A DNA stretch of 64,000 nt from positions 62,001-126,000 of the forward strand of contig NZ_VEBK01000004.1 in NCBI RefSeq assembly GCF_007676755.1. Reading direction: 5' to 3'. The notes under the pieces are model-generated. The model was not told the origin of the DNA, did not search any database, and worked only from the letters and a program-made list of their open reading frames with translations. This document shows positions 8,303-16,663 of this stretch, piece after piece (position 1 is the stretch's first letter; each line of letters starts with the position of its first letter). The stretch comes from Bacillus sp. FJAT-22090. Lineage in GTDB: Bacteria; Bacillota; Bacilli; Bacillales_A; Planococcaceae. The translations under genes and the position numbers were made by a program.

Positions 8303-9295
8303 TTATTTTGCTTCTTCAAATATACTTGTACTGTGAAGTGGTTGTACTCTCGATTTTGGATCGATGAATGCTTTAATATGGCTGACGGCTATCGGGACTT
8401 CTCCAAAACCGACTGCAATGAGTTTTACTTTGCCGTTATGTGTACAAACATCACCTGCAGCGTAGATGCCTTGTACATTCGTTTCCATTTTCTCATTTAC
8501 GACAACTGAGTTTTTTTGCATATCTAGCCCCCAGTTTTTCAGAGGTCCGAGTGATGCTACGTTCCCGTAGTTCACAATCACATGATCTACTGGAATTCGT
8601 TGTTCTGTTTTATCTTTTGCCACAATAATCACTTCCGAAATATTTTCGTCATCTCCAACTAATTCTTTTATCCCGAAAGGTGTTTTTACTTGTACTGTTG
8701 AATTTTGAAGCTGTTGGACCGTCATTTCATGTGCTGTGAATTGCTCTTTGCGATGACAAATGGTTACGTTTGAAGCAACTTTCTCTAGCATTAAGGACCA
8801 GTCGAGGGCGGAATCTCCCCCTCCTAATACTAAAACGTCTTTGTCTTTGAAATCATTAATATCTTTCACTTTATAATGAAGATTTTTCCCTTCATACTCG
8901 CTAGCACCAGGAACGCTTAGCTTTCGCGGTTGGAAAGAGCCAATACCAGAAGTAAGCAATATTGTTTTCGAAAAATGCACGGTTTTATCCGTTGTTAATG
9001 CAAAATAATTCGGTAGTTTTTCAAGCGCAAGTGCCGTTTCTTCCAAACAGATTGTCGGGTTGCTATAAGCTGCCTGCTCTTCTAAATTCGCCACTAGATC
9101 TTTAGCTAAAATTTTGGGAAGTCCTCCAACGTCATATATATATTTATCTGGATAAAGCTCCATTAATTGACCGCCGAGTTGTGGCAAGCTATCAATAATT
9201 TTCACTTTTAAATCTCGTAGCCCTGCATAAAAAGAAGCAAATAATCCTGTTGGCCCACCGCCAATAATAATTACATCGTATAATTCTCCATCCAT
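8303..9295 (-). CDS. Ferredoxin/flavodoxin-NADP reductase, thioredoxin-reductase type (YumC/YcgT-like)
   Basis: 330 residues. FAD-binding GGGPTGLFASFYAGLR at the N-terminus, NADPH-binding LVLGGGDSALDW in the middle, and the second FAD motif AAGDVCTHNGKVKLI near the end. The redox CxxC of thioredoxin reductase is absent, which is the mark of the TrxR-like ferredoxin-NADP reductases of Firmicutes. It supplies electrons to ferredoxin, flavodoxin or haem-degrading monooxygenases. The ATG follows GAGGTGAGG. A Fur-like box lies 31-45 bases upstream, suggesting iron control. Confidence 0.9.
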   Translation of the reverse strand: MDGELYDVIIIGGGPTGLFASFYAGLRDLKVKIIDSLPQLGGQLMELYPDKYIYDVGGLPKILAKDLVANLEEQAAYSNPTICLEETALALEKLPNYFALTTDKTVHFSKTILLTSGIGSFQPRKLSVPGASEYEGKNLHYKVKDINDFKDKDVLVLGGGDSALDWSLMLEKVASNVTICHRKEQFTAHEMTVQQLQNSTVQVKTPFGIKELVGDDENISEVIIVAKDKTEQRIPVDHVIVNYGNVASLGPLKNWGLDMQKNSVVVNEKMETNVQGIYAAGDVCTHNGKVKLIAVGFGEVPIAVSHIKAFIDPKSRVQPLHSTSIFEEAK

Positions 9296-9325
9296 GACTG
9301 CCTCACCTCACTACTTATTAGAGAA

Positions 9326-9340
9326 TGAAAATGATTCTCA
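9326..9340 (-). promoter_or_regulatory. Fur-like operator upstream of the ferredoxin-NADP reductase gene
   Basis: TGAAAATGATTCTCA matches the 7-1-7 Fur consensus (TGATAAT-N-ATTATCA) at 12 of 14 positions. It sits inside a wider dyad with outer arms GAGAAT/ATTCTC (9321-9339). Placement just upstream of the start suits repression by Fe-Fur. This is a match to a known consensus, not proof of binding. Confidence 0.55.
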
Positions 9341-9369
9341 ACTATAGCCTATCATACATTATTCATATG

Positions 9370-9759
9370 TTACAGAAATCGGTTTCGTATGTCTGGGGTA
9401 GGTATCCTACAGTTATCCTTTTTCCCAAACCATTTATATCTATTTTTTGCGATTACTTTGTACATACTATCCCTAAGGGGCTTAGGAATTATTTTGAACA
9501 GATAGAAACCTTTCCATCCCCCATTTAATTGTTTACAAATTACAAGTGCCGCGTCGGAGGAATCATATACTGTATTATCCTCAATTACTATAATACTATC
9601 CAACTTTTTGGGTATTTGATGGTCTATTTTTAATTTTTCTCCTATATCACTTTGTAATGCCGCAAAGCGGAAATAACCTTTCGGATCTCTTGCGATGATA
9701 AACTGAACACTTGCATCACAGAAATTGCATTCCCCATCAAACAATATAATAGCAGTCAT
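9370..9759 (-). CDS. DUF393 / DCC-family thiol-disulfide oxidoreductase-like protein (YuxK-like)
   Basis: 129 residues beginning MTAIILFDGECNFC, the DxxCxxC signature of the DCC family, followed by the usual RDPKGYFRFAALQS. These are small thioredoxin-fold-like proteins of unclear substrate. The start at 9759 lies behind GGAGAAAGGAGG. It is upstream of, and on the same strand as, the ferredoxin-NADP reductase gene, with the Fur-like box between them, so the two probably have separate promoters. Confidence 0.82.
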   Translation of the reverse strand: MTAIILFDGECNFCDASVQFIIARDPKGYFRFAALQSDIGEKLKIDHQIPKKLDSIIVIEDNTVYDSSDAALVICKQLNGGWKGFYLFKIIPKPLRDSMYKVIAKNRYKWFGKKDNCRIPTPDIRNRFL

Positions 9760-9796
9760 TTGAATTCCTCCTTTCTCCAAGTGTATCAGCCAGTAA

Positions 9797-9829
9797 AGAA
9801 AAACCCCAGTACCTAAATGTACTGAGGTT
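9797..9829 (-). terminator. Terminator of the YteA-like gene
   Basis: AACCTCAGTAC and GTACTGGGGTT pair (one G-T), with a T run on the minus strand directly after the stop at 9835. Confidence 0.75.
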
Positions 9830-9834
9830 GACCT

Positions 9835-10317
9835 TTATTGCTTATCAGATGGAGTATCTGAAGAGCCGACTTCTTCTAAAATCTCAAAGCTGTTTTCATA
9901 ATCCCTAATTCTAGGATCATTATCCACTGGATGATCGGTTGAAGCATTTAAAAGAGACTCTTCCAGTGGTCGAATTTCCTCATTTACTTCCTGTTGAGCA
10001 TGCTCTACACAGGTTGTTGCTGTAGGAACAGCTTTCAACCTCTCTAACGGGATTTCTTTTCCACACTCGGCACATATGCCATATGTACCTTCATCCATAG
10101 CGGTTAGTGCTTCTTTTATATCTGCTATCTCATCTTCATAATGTCTTCGCAAAGCCAATCGAGTGTGTTTATCCGTCAAGTCCGTTGCATTGTCGGCTGG
10201 ATGATTGTCATAATTGGATAACTCCGTTGTTTCAAATTCTTCGTCATTATCTATACTATGTTCAGCTTCATCTAAACGTCTTAATAGCGTGATTTTCAAT
10301 TCATCATATTTTGCCAT
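9835..10317 (-). CDS. TraR/DksA-type zinc-finger protein (YteA-like)
   Basis: 160 residues: a helical, acidic N-terminal half (SNYDNHPADNATDL is a conserved YteA-type signature) and a zinc finger around CAECGKEIPLERL...TTC. DksA/TraR proteins bind the RNA polymerase secondary channel; Bacillus YteA is a poorly understood relative associated with sporulation. The ATG at 10317 follows GAAGGAGGAGACCC. An upstream in-frame extension would overlap the DinB gene and lacks an RBS. It lies 38 bases downstream of the DinB-like gene on the same strand. Confidence 0.82.
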   Translation of the reverse strand: MAKYDELKITLLRRLDEAEHSIDNDEEFETTELSNYDNHPADNATDLTDKHTRLALRRHYEDEIADIKEALTAMDEGTYGICAECGKEIPLERLKAVPTATTCVEHAQQEVNEEIRPLEESLLNASTDHPVDNDPRIRDYENSFEILEEVGSSDTPSDKQ

Positions 10318-10355
10318 TGGGTCTCCTCCTTCATTGTTATTAGGATTCCCATTTT

Positions 10356-10811
10356 TCAGCGAAATAAAACCACTTCTATATCTTGATCCAGCAATAATAA
10401 ATATTGATATAGCTGGGCCCGATGATGGACTAAGTGGGTTACAATTTGGATTAACCATTCCAGCCTACTATATTCACTGCCCCAGTATGTAGTAAATCTT
10501 TTTGACCATTGATCTTGCGGAAGCTCTTCAAAAAAGGAGACCAGTTCTTCAATCCCAGTGATAAATTGAATTTTTGCATCTTCTACATTAATAGGCATGT
10601 TCGTTTTGTAGTATGTTGCCATTTGTTGCTTTGTATAGCTTTTTTGGATGAGTAAATCTGCTTTAGGAATTTGAGAAAGATGTATACATACTTCCCATAC
10701 GCTCATTTTTCCTGCGACTGGATACTCTTGTACTATTTTTACGTCAACATGTTGAAACATTTGCTCGATTGTATGGGAAATAAACTTTAACTGGTTTAAA
10801 ATATCTTTCAT
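10356..10811 (-). CDS. DinB-family protein
   Basis: 151 residues, helical, with DinB metal-ligand candidates in VWEVCIHLSQIPKAD and IVTHLVHHRAQLYQYL. Substrate unknown. The ATG follows GAAGGTG. It is upstream of the YteA-like gene on the same strand with a 38-base gap, so the two may be cotranscribed. Confidence 0.72.
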   Translation of the reverse strand: MKDILNQLKFISHTIEQMFQHVDVKIVQEYPVAGKMSVWEVCIHLSQIPKADLLIQKSYTKQQMATYYKTNMPINVEDAKIQFITGIEELVSFFEELPQDQWSKRFTTYWGSEYSRLEWLIQIVTHLVHHRAQLYQYLLLLDQDIEVVLFR

Positions 10812-10917
10812 CCTAACACCTTCTTTCAGTGATATTTACTTTATTTTATTATTAATTAGCCTTTCATTACATTATTTTTCTCAGTTCCAGTATGATAATT
10901 ATAAAGGAGTGGTAAGT

Positions 10918-11544
10918 ATGGGAATCCATAAGTTTTTTATGAGCATGAACGATTTGGAAAGAATTATTCGATGCCCAGGACGATTTAAATTTGAAGAACA
11001 TAATGTGGCTGCGCATTCTTGGAAGGTTTCACAATATGCTATGTTCTTTGCTACAATAGAGGAGAATAACGGAGCGACGATCAACTGGAAATCACTTTAC
11101 GAGAAAACGATTAATCATGACTTTGCAGAAATTTTCATCGGTGATATCAAAACACCTGTAAAGCACGCTTCTCCTGAATTGAAGCAAATGCTTTCCCATG
11201 TAGAAGAAAAAATGATGGAAAAGTTTATTGTTGATGAGATTCCTTCTGAGTTTCAGCCTGTATTTTTTGATCGGATGAAAGAAGGTAAGGATGAAACAAT
11301 TGAGGGCCGGTTATTAGAACTTGCAGACAAGATGGACCAAGTGTACGAAGCTTTTGCAGAATTACAACGTGGAAATACAGATGCTGAATTTCTAAAGATG
11401 TATGAGACTGCATTAAGAAAAATTCTTCATATTCCCCTATCAAAAAGTATTTTATATTTTAAAGAAACAATGCTAAAAGACATTATGGCAGAAGAGTCCG
11501 TAATAGATGTAAAATCGATAACATTAAGCATTTTACAGGAATAA
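10918..11544 (+). CDS. HD-domain hydrolase, YfbR-like nucleotidase family
   Basis: 208 residues. The HD-type metal residues are visible as EEHNVAAHSWKVS (first His), INHDFAEIFIGDI (His-Asp pair) and a later Asp in ELADKMDQVYEA. This order fits YfbR/YqeK-like 5'-nucleotidases that act on deoxynucleoside monophosphates. The ATG at 10918 is preferred because AAAGGAG overlaps the alternative GTG at 10909. It is transcribed alone. Confidence 0.8.
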   Translation: MGIHKFFMSMNDLERIIRCPGRFKFEEHNVAAHSWKVSQYAMFFATIEENNGATINWKSLYEKTINHDFAEIFIGDIKTPVKHASPELKQMLSHVEEKMMEKFIVDEIPSEFQPVFFDRMKEGKDETIEGRLLELADKMDQVYEAFAELQRGNTDAEFLKMYETALRKILHIPLSKSILYFKETMLKDIMAEESVIDVKSITLSILQE

Positions 11545-11656
11545 ATCCAAGCAAACTATTTATCGCAAAAAATAGTAACAACAAAAATGCGATATATTGT
11601 ATAATATAGTGTATACTATTATTGAACTATTAGGACAATTGAAAGGGGGTTATTTT

Positions 11657-12301
11657 TTGCCTATACCAATTAACCATGCAAAACCTGTCCGTACAACAGC
11701 TAAATTGCATGCTTTTAACCAATTACAGCAATGGATTATTGATGGGACACTTCAACCTTTGGAAAAGTTAAACGATATCGAACTTGCTCAAGCATTAGGG
11801 GTCAGTAGAACTCCTATTCGAGAATCTTTACAGCTTTTAGAATCACAAGGCTTTGTATCTATGCAACCAGGAAGAGCTACGCAAGTCACTGAAGTTAAAA
11901 CGGATGATATTAATAATCTTCTACCTCCGTTGGCTGCCTTGCAAGCGCTTGCAGCAGAACTTGCTGTTCCAAATATAGATGAGGATACGCTTCGACTATT
12001 GGAGGAAAAAAATAAGCAGTTTGCCGATGCACTTTATTCAAAAGAATTCACTATTGCATTAAAAGTAGATGAAGAGTTCCATCAGATTATTGTAGATACA
12101 GCGAATAATCCATACATACTTTCTATGATAGAAATGCTTCAAGCACATGTGCGGAGATTATTCTATTATGAAAAGATTATATTAAGAGAATACTCCATCG
12201 AGCAACATGCGGAAATTATTCGTCTACTGCGAGAAAAAAATTCAACAGAAGTAACCGAAACAATGCGAGCAAACTGGATTTATACGATTGAAGAATTTTA
12301 A
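11657..12301 (+). CDS. GntR-family transcriptional regulator (FadR subgroup)
   Basis: 214 residues. An N-terminal winged helix (NDIELAQALGVSRTPIRESLQLLESQGF) is followed by a helical FCD effector domain with metal ligands in VDEEFHQIIVDTANN and SIEQHAEIIRLL. FCD regulators usually respond to small carboxylic acids. The TTG at 11657 lies eight bases behind AAAGGGGG. Neighbours are the HD protein and, convergently, brnQ, so its target is unclear. The AT-rich upstream region has a TATAAT-like box near 11600. Confidence 0.85.
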   Translation: MPIPINHAKPVRTTAKLHAFNQLQQWIIDGTLQPLEKLNDIELAQALGVSRTPIRESLQLLESQGFVSMQPGRATQVTEVKTDDINNLLPPLAALQALAAELAVPNIDEDTLRLLEEKNKQFADALYSKEFTIALKVDEEFHQIIVDTANNPYILSMIEMLQAHVRRLFYYEKIILREYSIEQHAEIIRLLREKNSTEVTETMRANWIYTIEEF

Positions 12302-12305
12302 TAAG

Positions 12306-12353
12306 TATTATGAAAGGGCCTCCTAATCAATCGGATGGCCCTTTCATAATATT
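12306..12353. terminator. Bidirectional terminator between the GntR gene and brnQ
   Basis: Fourteen paired bases, ATTATGAAAGGGCC (12307-12320) and GGCCCTTTCATAAT (12337-12350), with A/T tracts outside. Confidence 0.85.
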
Positions 12354-12354
12354 T

Positions 12355-13689
12355 TTATTTAAGTTTTGAAATTACACTAGTTATTAGCGTTACAATCACA
12401 AATGGAACAATCCAGCCTAAACCTACATCGTAAAATGGCAAACTATTTTCGTAAAGCGAGACTATTGGTTTTAACCACCCATAATACTCTATTTCTAGAG
12501 AACTGCACAAAGCTTTTAAACCATCCACCACACTTATTAAAAAAGTGACGAAAATTACTGAAGCATACACAATTCTTGCATGGTTGAATAGAGGCGAAAG
12601 AAACGTAAGCAAAATCAGTACAATGGATAAAGGGTATAATAGCATCAATACTGGGATCGAATATGTAATTATATTCGACAAACCAAAGTTAGCTATAATA
12701 CAGGTAAACACACTGAAGAATATAACAAATGCTTTATAGCTAATCTTCGGCATTAATGTGTGGAAATACTCCCCACATGCAGTCGTCAATCCAATACTAG
12801 TAGTTAAACAAGCCAAGAATATAACAATTGATAAAAGTACAGCTCCAAATGATCCAAAATAATGCTCAGAGGCACTGCTTAAAACTGGGCCTCCATTCTC
12901 AAATAAACCAAAAAGGCCTGTACTCGTCGCTCCTAAATAAGCAATTCCAGTATAAATAACACCTAAAAAGAAAATGGCGATCCCGCCTGATTTAGCAGTA
13001 GCAGCAATAATTCCTTTTGTTGAAGTCACGCCCATTTGACGAATGGCCGTAATTACTATAATACCGAATACCAAGGAAGCTAACGCGTCCATTGTATTGT
13101 ATCCTTCTGTAAATCCAGTCATAAATGCTTTGTCAATGTAACTTCCTTGAGGTGCCTCAAATCCCCCCATTGGTTTGATAACTACAAAGAATAGTAAAAT
13201 AAATAAACCAATGATTATTCCTGGGGACAAATATTTCCCTACATTATCCACAATTTTAGAAGGATTTAGCGAAAATAGTAAGGTAATCCCAAAGAATAAA
13301 ATCGTAAAGATAAGAAGCCCAATTTGCGCATAATCTGGATTAATGAAAGGCAAAACCCCTACTTCGTATGATACGGCTCCTGTTCTTGGAAGTGCAAAAA
13401 ATGGCCCAATTGTTAAATACAATAAAGACGTGAATATAACTGCAAATAGCGGATGAACCCGGCTAGACAGCTCCTGTAAGTTTTTACTCCCCGAAAAACC
13501 CATTGCTAATGTTCCTAAGAAAGGTAAACCTATCCCTGTTGCTAAAAATCCAAAAACCGCAGGCCATACATTTGTACCCGCATTCTGCCCTAAGCTTGCG
13601 GGAAAGATTAAATTCCCTGCTCCAAAAAATAATGCAAATAACATCACCCCGATAACAAGGTGATTGGAAAACGATAATTTCGTATTCAT
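12355..13689 (-). CDS. brnQ: Branched-chain amino acid:cation symporter (LIVCS family)
   Basis: 444 residues with about twelve helices. It starts with the diagnostic FALFFGAGNLIFPASLGQNAG and continues with PFLGTLAMGFSG and LLYLTIGPFFALPRTGAVSYEVG, all hallmark BrnQ/BraB segments. It imports Leu, Ile and Val with sodium or protons. The ATG follows CAGGAGGA. The T-box leader just upstream is on the opposite strand and points away, so it does not control this gene. Two copies of ATGCAATATAT (13790, 13832) lie 100-150 bases upstream of the start. Confidence 0.95.
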   Translation of the reverse strand: MNTKLSFSNHLVIGVMLFALFFGAGNLIFPASLGQNAGTNVWPAVFGFLATGIGLPFLGTLAMGFSGSKNLQELSSRVHPLFAVIFTSLLYLTIGPFFALPRTGAVSYEVGVLPFINPDYAQIGLLIFTILFFGITLLFSLNPSKIVDNVGKYLSPGIIIGLFILLFFVVIKPMGGFEAPQGSYIDKAFMTGFTEGYNTMDALASLVFGIIVITAIRQMGVTSTKGIIAATAKSGGIAIFFLGVIYTGIAYLGATSTGLFGLFENGGPVLSSASEHYFGSFGAVLLSIVIFLACLTTSIGLTTACGEYFHTLMPKISYKAFVIFFSVFTCIIANFGLSNIITYSIPVLMLLYPLSIVLILLTFLSPLFNHARIVYASVIFVTFLISVVDGLKALCSSLEIEYYGWLKPIVSLYENSLPFYDVGLGWIVPFVIVTLITSVISKLK

Positions 13690-13939
13690 TTTACTTCCTC
13701 CTGTGATATAAAAATAATCATTTTTTGTAGTTTGTCGAATTTCCTCTTAGCTGTATGCTACCCAGATGATTTTCCCATACCACTTCTGTATGCAATATAT
13801 CAGAACTGATAATACTATGGATTCAAGTAGAATGCAATATATTAGACGAAATTAATAGAACATTTATTTTATTGGAACAAAGAAGTGTATATTAATATTT
13901 ACAACTATCCAAGTGCTATGTTACTATTGATAAAATTTA

Positions 13940-14230
13940 AATGCGATGAAGAGAAGAGTAAATAGATTCATTCTTTAGCAGAGAGCTCCGGGTGCTGAAA
14001 AGGGGCAAGGGATTTTCTATTGAACCAAGCCTCTAAGCATCACAATGGATCCTAACAAGTTATAGGTGATGGTGTGACGGAAGCTCCCGTTAAAGAGCTG
14101 AGGTATACGCAATGGATTACATTGTCGTACTGAATGAGATTAATATGGTGACATATTAATAAACTGGGGTGGTACCGCGACTTTCTAAAAACTCGCCCCC
14201 AAGACATAAGTCTTGGGGGTGGGTTTTTTT
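13940..14230 (+). promoter_or_regulatory. T-box riboswitch leader of the MFS transporter gene
   Basis: All T-box parts are visible. An AGTA specifier-loop motif precedes a short AATAG/CTATT helix. The conserved AGAGAG...GGTGCTG apical region forms the GCTCC/GGGGC stem. A GAACCAAG segment should hold the specifier codon. The T-box core TGGTACCGCG is at 14170-14179, and a terminator with arms CCCCCAAGAC/GTCTTGGGGG plus T7 is at 14196-14230. Uncharged tRNA would pair with both sites and allow read-through into the transporter. By eye the specifier cannot be fixed between ACC (Thr), CCA (Pro) and CAA (Gln). Confidence 0.93.
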
Positions 14231-14263
14231 ATTTGCATTTTTGTATGAGGAAAGGAGAATTTG

Positions 14264-15502
14264 ATGAGGTATAAAAATTGGCTATTAGATTGGAAGTATC
14301 CCTCTATATTATTATTCGGGATAGGAATCTCTAACTTTGGGGCGTGGGTTTATTTAATTGCTCTTAATTTAATCGTATTGGAAATGACCAACTCACCTCT
14401 TGCTGTAGCGGGACTATATATCGTTAAACCTCTAGCTACCTTATTTACGAATGTATGGGCTGGTACTGTTATTGACCGCGTAAACAAACGGAATCTTATG
14501 GTGTTTCTTGATTTATTTCGAGCAATTTTTATAGGAATCCTACCTTTTGTTACATCTCTATGGATTATATATGCAGTAGTGTTTGTAATTAATATGGCAA
14601 GCTCCATGTTCGAACCGACTTCGATGACTTATATAACTAAGTTAATACCAATTGAGCAACGAAAGCGTTTTAACTCTTTAAGGAGCTTAATAGATTCTGG
14701 AGCATTCCTCATTGGTCCTGCTATAGCAGGTATTCTATTTTTAATAGGCTCACCAGAACTGGCAATTTACTTGAATGCAATTGCTCTTCTGTTTTCAGGA
14801 ATCATCACCCTGTTTATGCCTAATCTTGAAAGGAATGACTCCTTTAAACAATCAGATAACTACTTTTCTTGGAGTGTTATAAAAAAAGATTGGCATCTTG
14901 TTCTAACTTTTAGTCGTCAAAATACTTATATTATGTTCGTTTACTTTTTATTTAGCTGCGTTATGGTAATGTCTACAGCTATTGACTCTCAAGAAGCTGC
15001 ATTTGCTAAAGAAGTACTTTTATTATCTAACAGCGAATATGGATTTCTCGTAAGTGTAGCTGGGGCAGGTATTATAGCTGGAGCGTTTCTGAATTCCTTA
15101 GTGGTTAAAATATTAAAGATATCATTTCTCATTGGTTTTGGTTCTTTATTTTTTTCAGTAGGTTATATTGTCTATGCCTTTTCAAGTTCTTTTTCGCTAG
15201 CAGCTTTTGGATTTTTTATTCTTGCATTCTCTCTTGCTTTTGCCAATACTGGTTTCCATACGTTTTACCAAAACAACATACCTATTAACATGATGGGTAG
15301 AGTCGGAAGTGTATACGGACTATTCGAAGCATGTTTAATTATTATAGCAACTATTACAATAGGAGCTGGAGCTCAACTTATTTCGATTCAGCTAGTAGTA
15401 ATTTCCGGAACATTAGTAATGCTAGCAATCACAATTCTTTTATTACTATTTTGTGTAAGTCCTTCTCGAAACAATTACTATGCAAGCAACAACGTAAAAT
15501 AA
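14264..15502 (+). CDS. MFS transporter, DHA3-type, under T-box control
   Basis: 412 residues, twelve helices. The N-terminal WLLDWKYPSILLFGIGISNFGAW... layout and the loop motif GTVIDRVNKRNLMVFLD place it among DHA3/EntS-type exporters that release siderophores, macrolides or peptides, not among amino-acid permeases. It is preceded by a complete T-box leader, so its expression should rise when one tRNA is uncharged. That is an unusual pairing for an exporter. The ATG at 14264 lies behind AAAGGAG; a TTG one codon earlier is less likely. Confidence 0.85.
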   Translation: MRYKNWLLDWKYPSILLFGIGISNFGAWVYLIALNLIVLEMTNSPLAVAGLYIVKPLATLFTNVWAGTVIDRVNKRNLMVFLDLFRAIFIGILPFVTSLWIIYAVVFVINMASSMFEPTSMTYITKLIPIEQRKRFNSLRSLIDSGAFLIGPAIAGILFLIGSPELAIYLNAIALLFSGIITLFMPNLERNDSFKQSDNYFSWSVIKKDWHLVLTFSRQNTYIMFVYFLFSCVMVMSTAIDSQEAAFAKEVLLLSNSEYGFLVSVAGAGIIAGAFLNSLVVKILKISFLIGFGSLFFSVGYIVYAFSSSFSLAAFGFFILAFSLAFANTGFHTFYQNNIPINMMGRVGSVYGLFEACLIIIATITIGAGAQLISIQLVVISGTLVMLAITILLLLFCVSPSRNNYYASNNVK

Positions 15503-15541
15503 AAATGGCTGCTCTCCACATTTCGTGAGAGCAACCTATTA
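15503..15541. terminator. Bidirectional terminator between the MFS gene and mrpG
   Basis: GCTGCTCTC pairs with GAGAGCAAC (mismatches at the ends), flanked by A-rich and T-rich tracts on both sides. Confidence 0.6.
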
Positions 15542-15901
15542 TTATTTTTCTTCTGGGAAAAGGATATCTTTCAGTTCATCATCAGAGGAGTTATCCGTTA
15601 GCTTAACGCGCGCACGATAAGCTGCACGTGTAATCAGATGCCCTGCTACTGGAGCTGTCAAGAAAACGAATATAATTCCAAGCAACAACCTTACACTTAT
15701 AAAGCCTTCGTGCACCCAAAAGTAGACAAATGCACCAGTGAGGGATAATAATACCGCTAATGTTGAACTTTTCGTTGCTGCATGCGATCTTGTATATACA
15801 TCTGGCAGACGTATGATTCCTAATGCACTAATGACACTCATGGCACTACCGAGCAATATAAGTAAAGCTGCCCCTAACTCAATTGTCTGATTTGCGTTCA
15901 A
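15542..15901 (-). CDS. mrpG: Mrp Na+/H+ antiporter subunit G
   Basis: 119 residues, three helices; the sequence ALGIIRLPDVYTRSHAATKSSTLAV is the MrpG/PhaG signature. It is the last gene of the operon and is required for assembly of the Mrp complex. The TTG at 15901 is chosen because AAGGGGGG lies six bases before it and the resulting start aligns with the family; an upstream in-frame ATG is deep inside mrpF. It overlaps the end of mrpF by 23 bases. Confidence 0.92.
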   Translation of the reverse strand: MNANQTIELGAALLILLGSAMSVISALGIIRLPDVYTRSHAATKSSTLAVLLSLTGAFVYFWVHEGFISVRLLLGIIFVFLTAPVAGHLITRAAYRARVKLTDNSSDDELKDILFPEEK

Positions 15902-16163
15902 TGATGACCCCCCTTTCCACATACTTCGAAATGGCAATCGTACTAATGAATGCAAGTATACCTAAAATTAGTATCGCTTCCAAAAAAGCTTTTGTTTTTA
16001 ACACGATTGAAATAACGGCTATCATAGAAATTAGATTAACGCCTATCATATCTAAAGCAACGGCACGGTCCGGCATTGATGGTCCTTTAATGATTCGAAC
16101 AAGGGCAATTGCAATAGAAACAGCAAATAAGGCGAGGGCAGTTAAAAGTATCTTCTCTACCAT
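15879..16163 (-). CDS. mrpF: Mrp antiporter subunit F
   Basis: 94 residues, exactly the usual MrpF length. Three helices, with the family segment RIIKGPSMPDRAVALDMIGVNLI between the first and second. In Bacillus, MrpF is needed for sodium and cholate resistance as part of the complex. The ATG follows GGAGGTGACG, within the end of mrpE. One base is shared with the mrpE gene. Confidence 0.93.
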   Translation of the reverse strand: MVEKILLTALALFAVSIAIALVRIIKGPSMPDRAVALDMIGVNLISMIAVISIVLKTKAFLEAILILGILAFISTIAISKYVERGVIIERKSDN

Positions 16164-16645
16164 TACCGCGTCACCTCCATGATTGCTTTTTCAAATTTCG
16201 TAATGGATCTCAACACATCAGCTTTTGATTGTTCAATATCCATCGCATGGATATAAAACATATCACCAGCAGGATTCACTTCCATCACGACTGATCCTGG
16301 TGTTAGAGTGAGTAACATTGCGAGAGTAGTTATTTCCCAGTCCCCCCGTAGTTCTGTTTTATATGTGAAAATACCTGGTTTTATCTTTAACTTTGGGCTT
16401 AATATTTGCTTACTTATCAATATACTAGAAGTCGCTAATTCTGATATGAATATAAAAATGAGCTTAATAATCGAGAATAGCCTTCTTAAATAAAACTGGG
16501 TACCGAAAAAACGATGCATTAAGAAGATAATTACGATTCCAACGATGAATCCACCGAAAAAAGTTGTAATTTTTAGTTCGTCCTCATCTTGCAGAAGCAT
16601 CCATAGAAACGCTATAAATAAATTTAGTAAAAACTGTGCTGGCAC
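16163..16645 (-). CDS. mrpE: Mrp antiporter subunit E
   Basis: 160 residues. N-terminal helices (FLLNLFIAFLWMLLQDE) and the conserved C-terminal segment TLLTLTPGSVVMEV identify MrpE/PhaE. It starts at GTG, seven bases behind GAGGTG, and follows mrpD after 18 bases. Confidence 0.92.
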   Translation of the reverse strand: MPAQFLLNLFIAFLWMLLQDEDELKITTFFGGFIVGIVIIFLMHRFFGTQFYLRRLFSIIKLIFIFISELATSSILISKQILSPKLKIKPGIFTYKTELRGDWEITTLAMLLTLTPGSVVMEVNPAGDMFYIHAMDIEQSKADVLRSITKFEKAIMEVTR

Positions 16646-16663
16646 TTGTCGTCACCTCTTCCA

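Noticed and set aside
13940-14230. T-box as the leader of brnQ, since branched-chain transporters are common T-box targets
   Set aside because: The element reads on the plus strand and its terminator faces the MFS gene at 14264; brnQ is on the minus strand and diverges from it.
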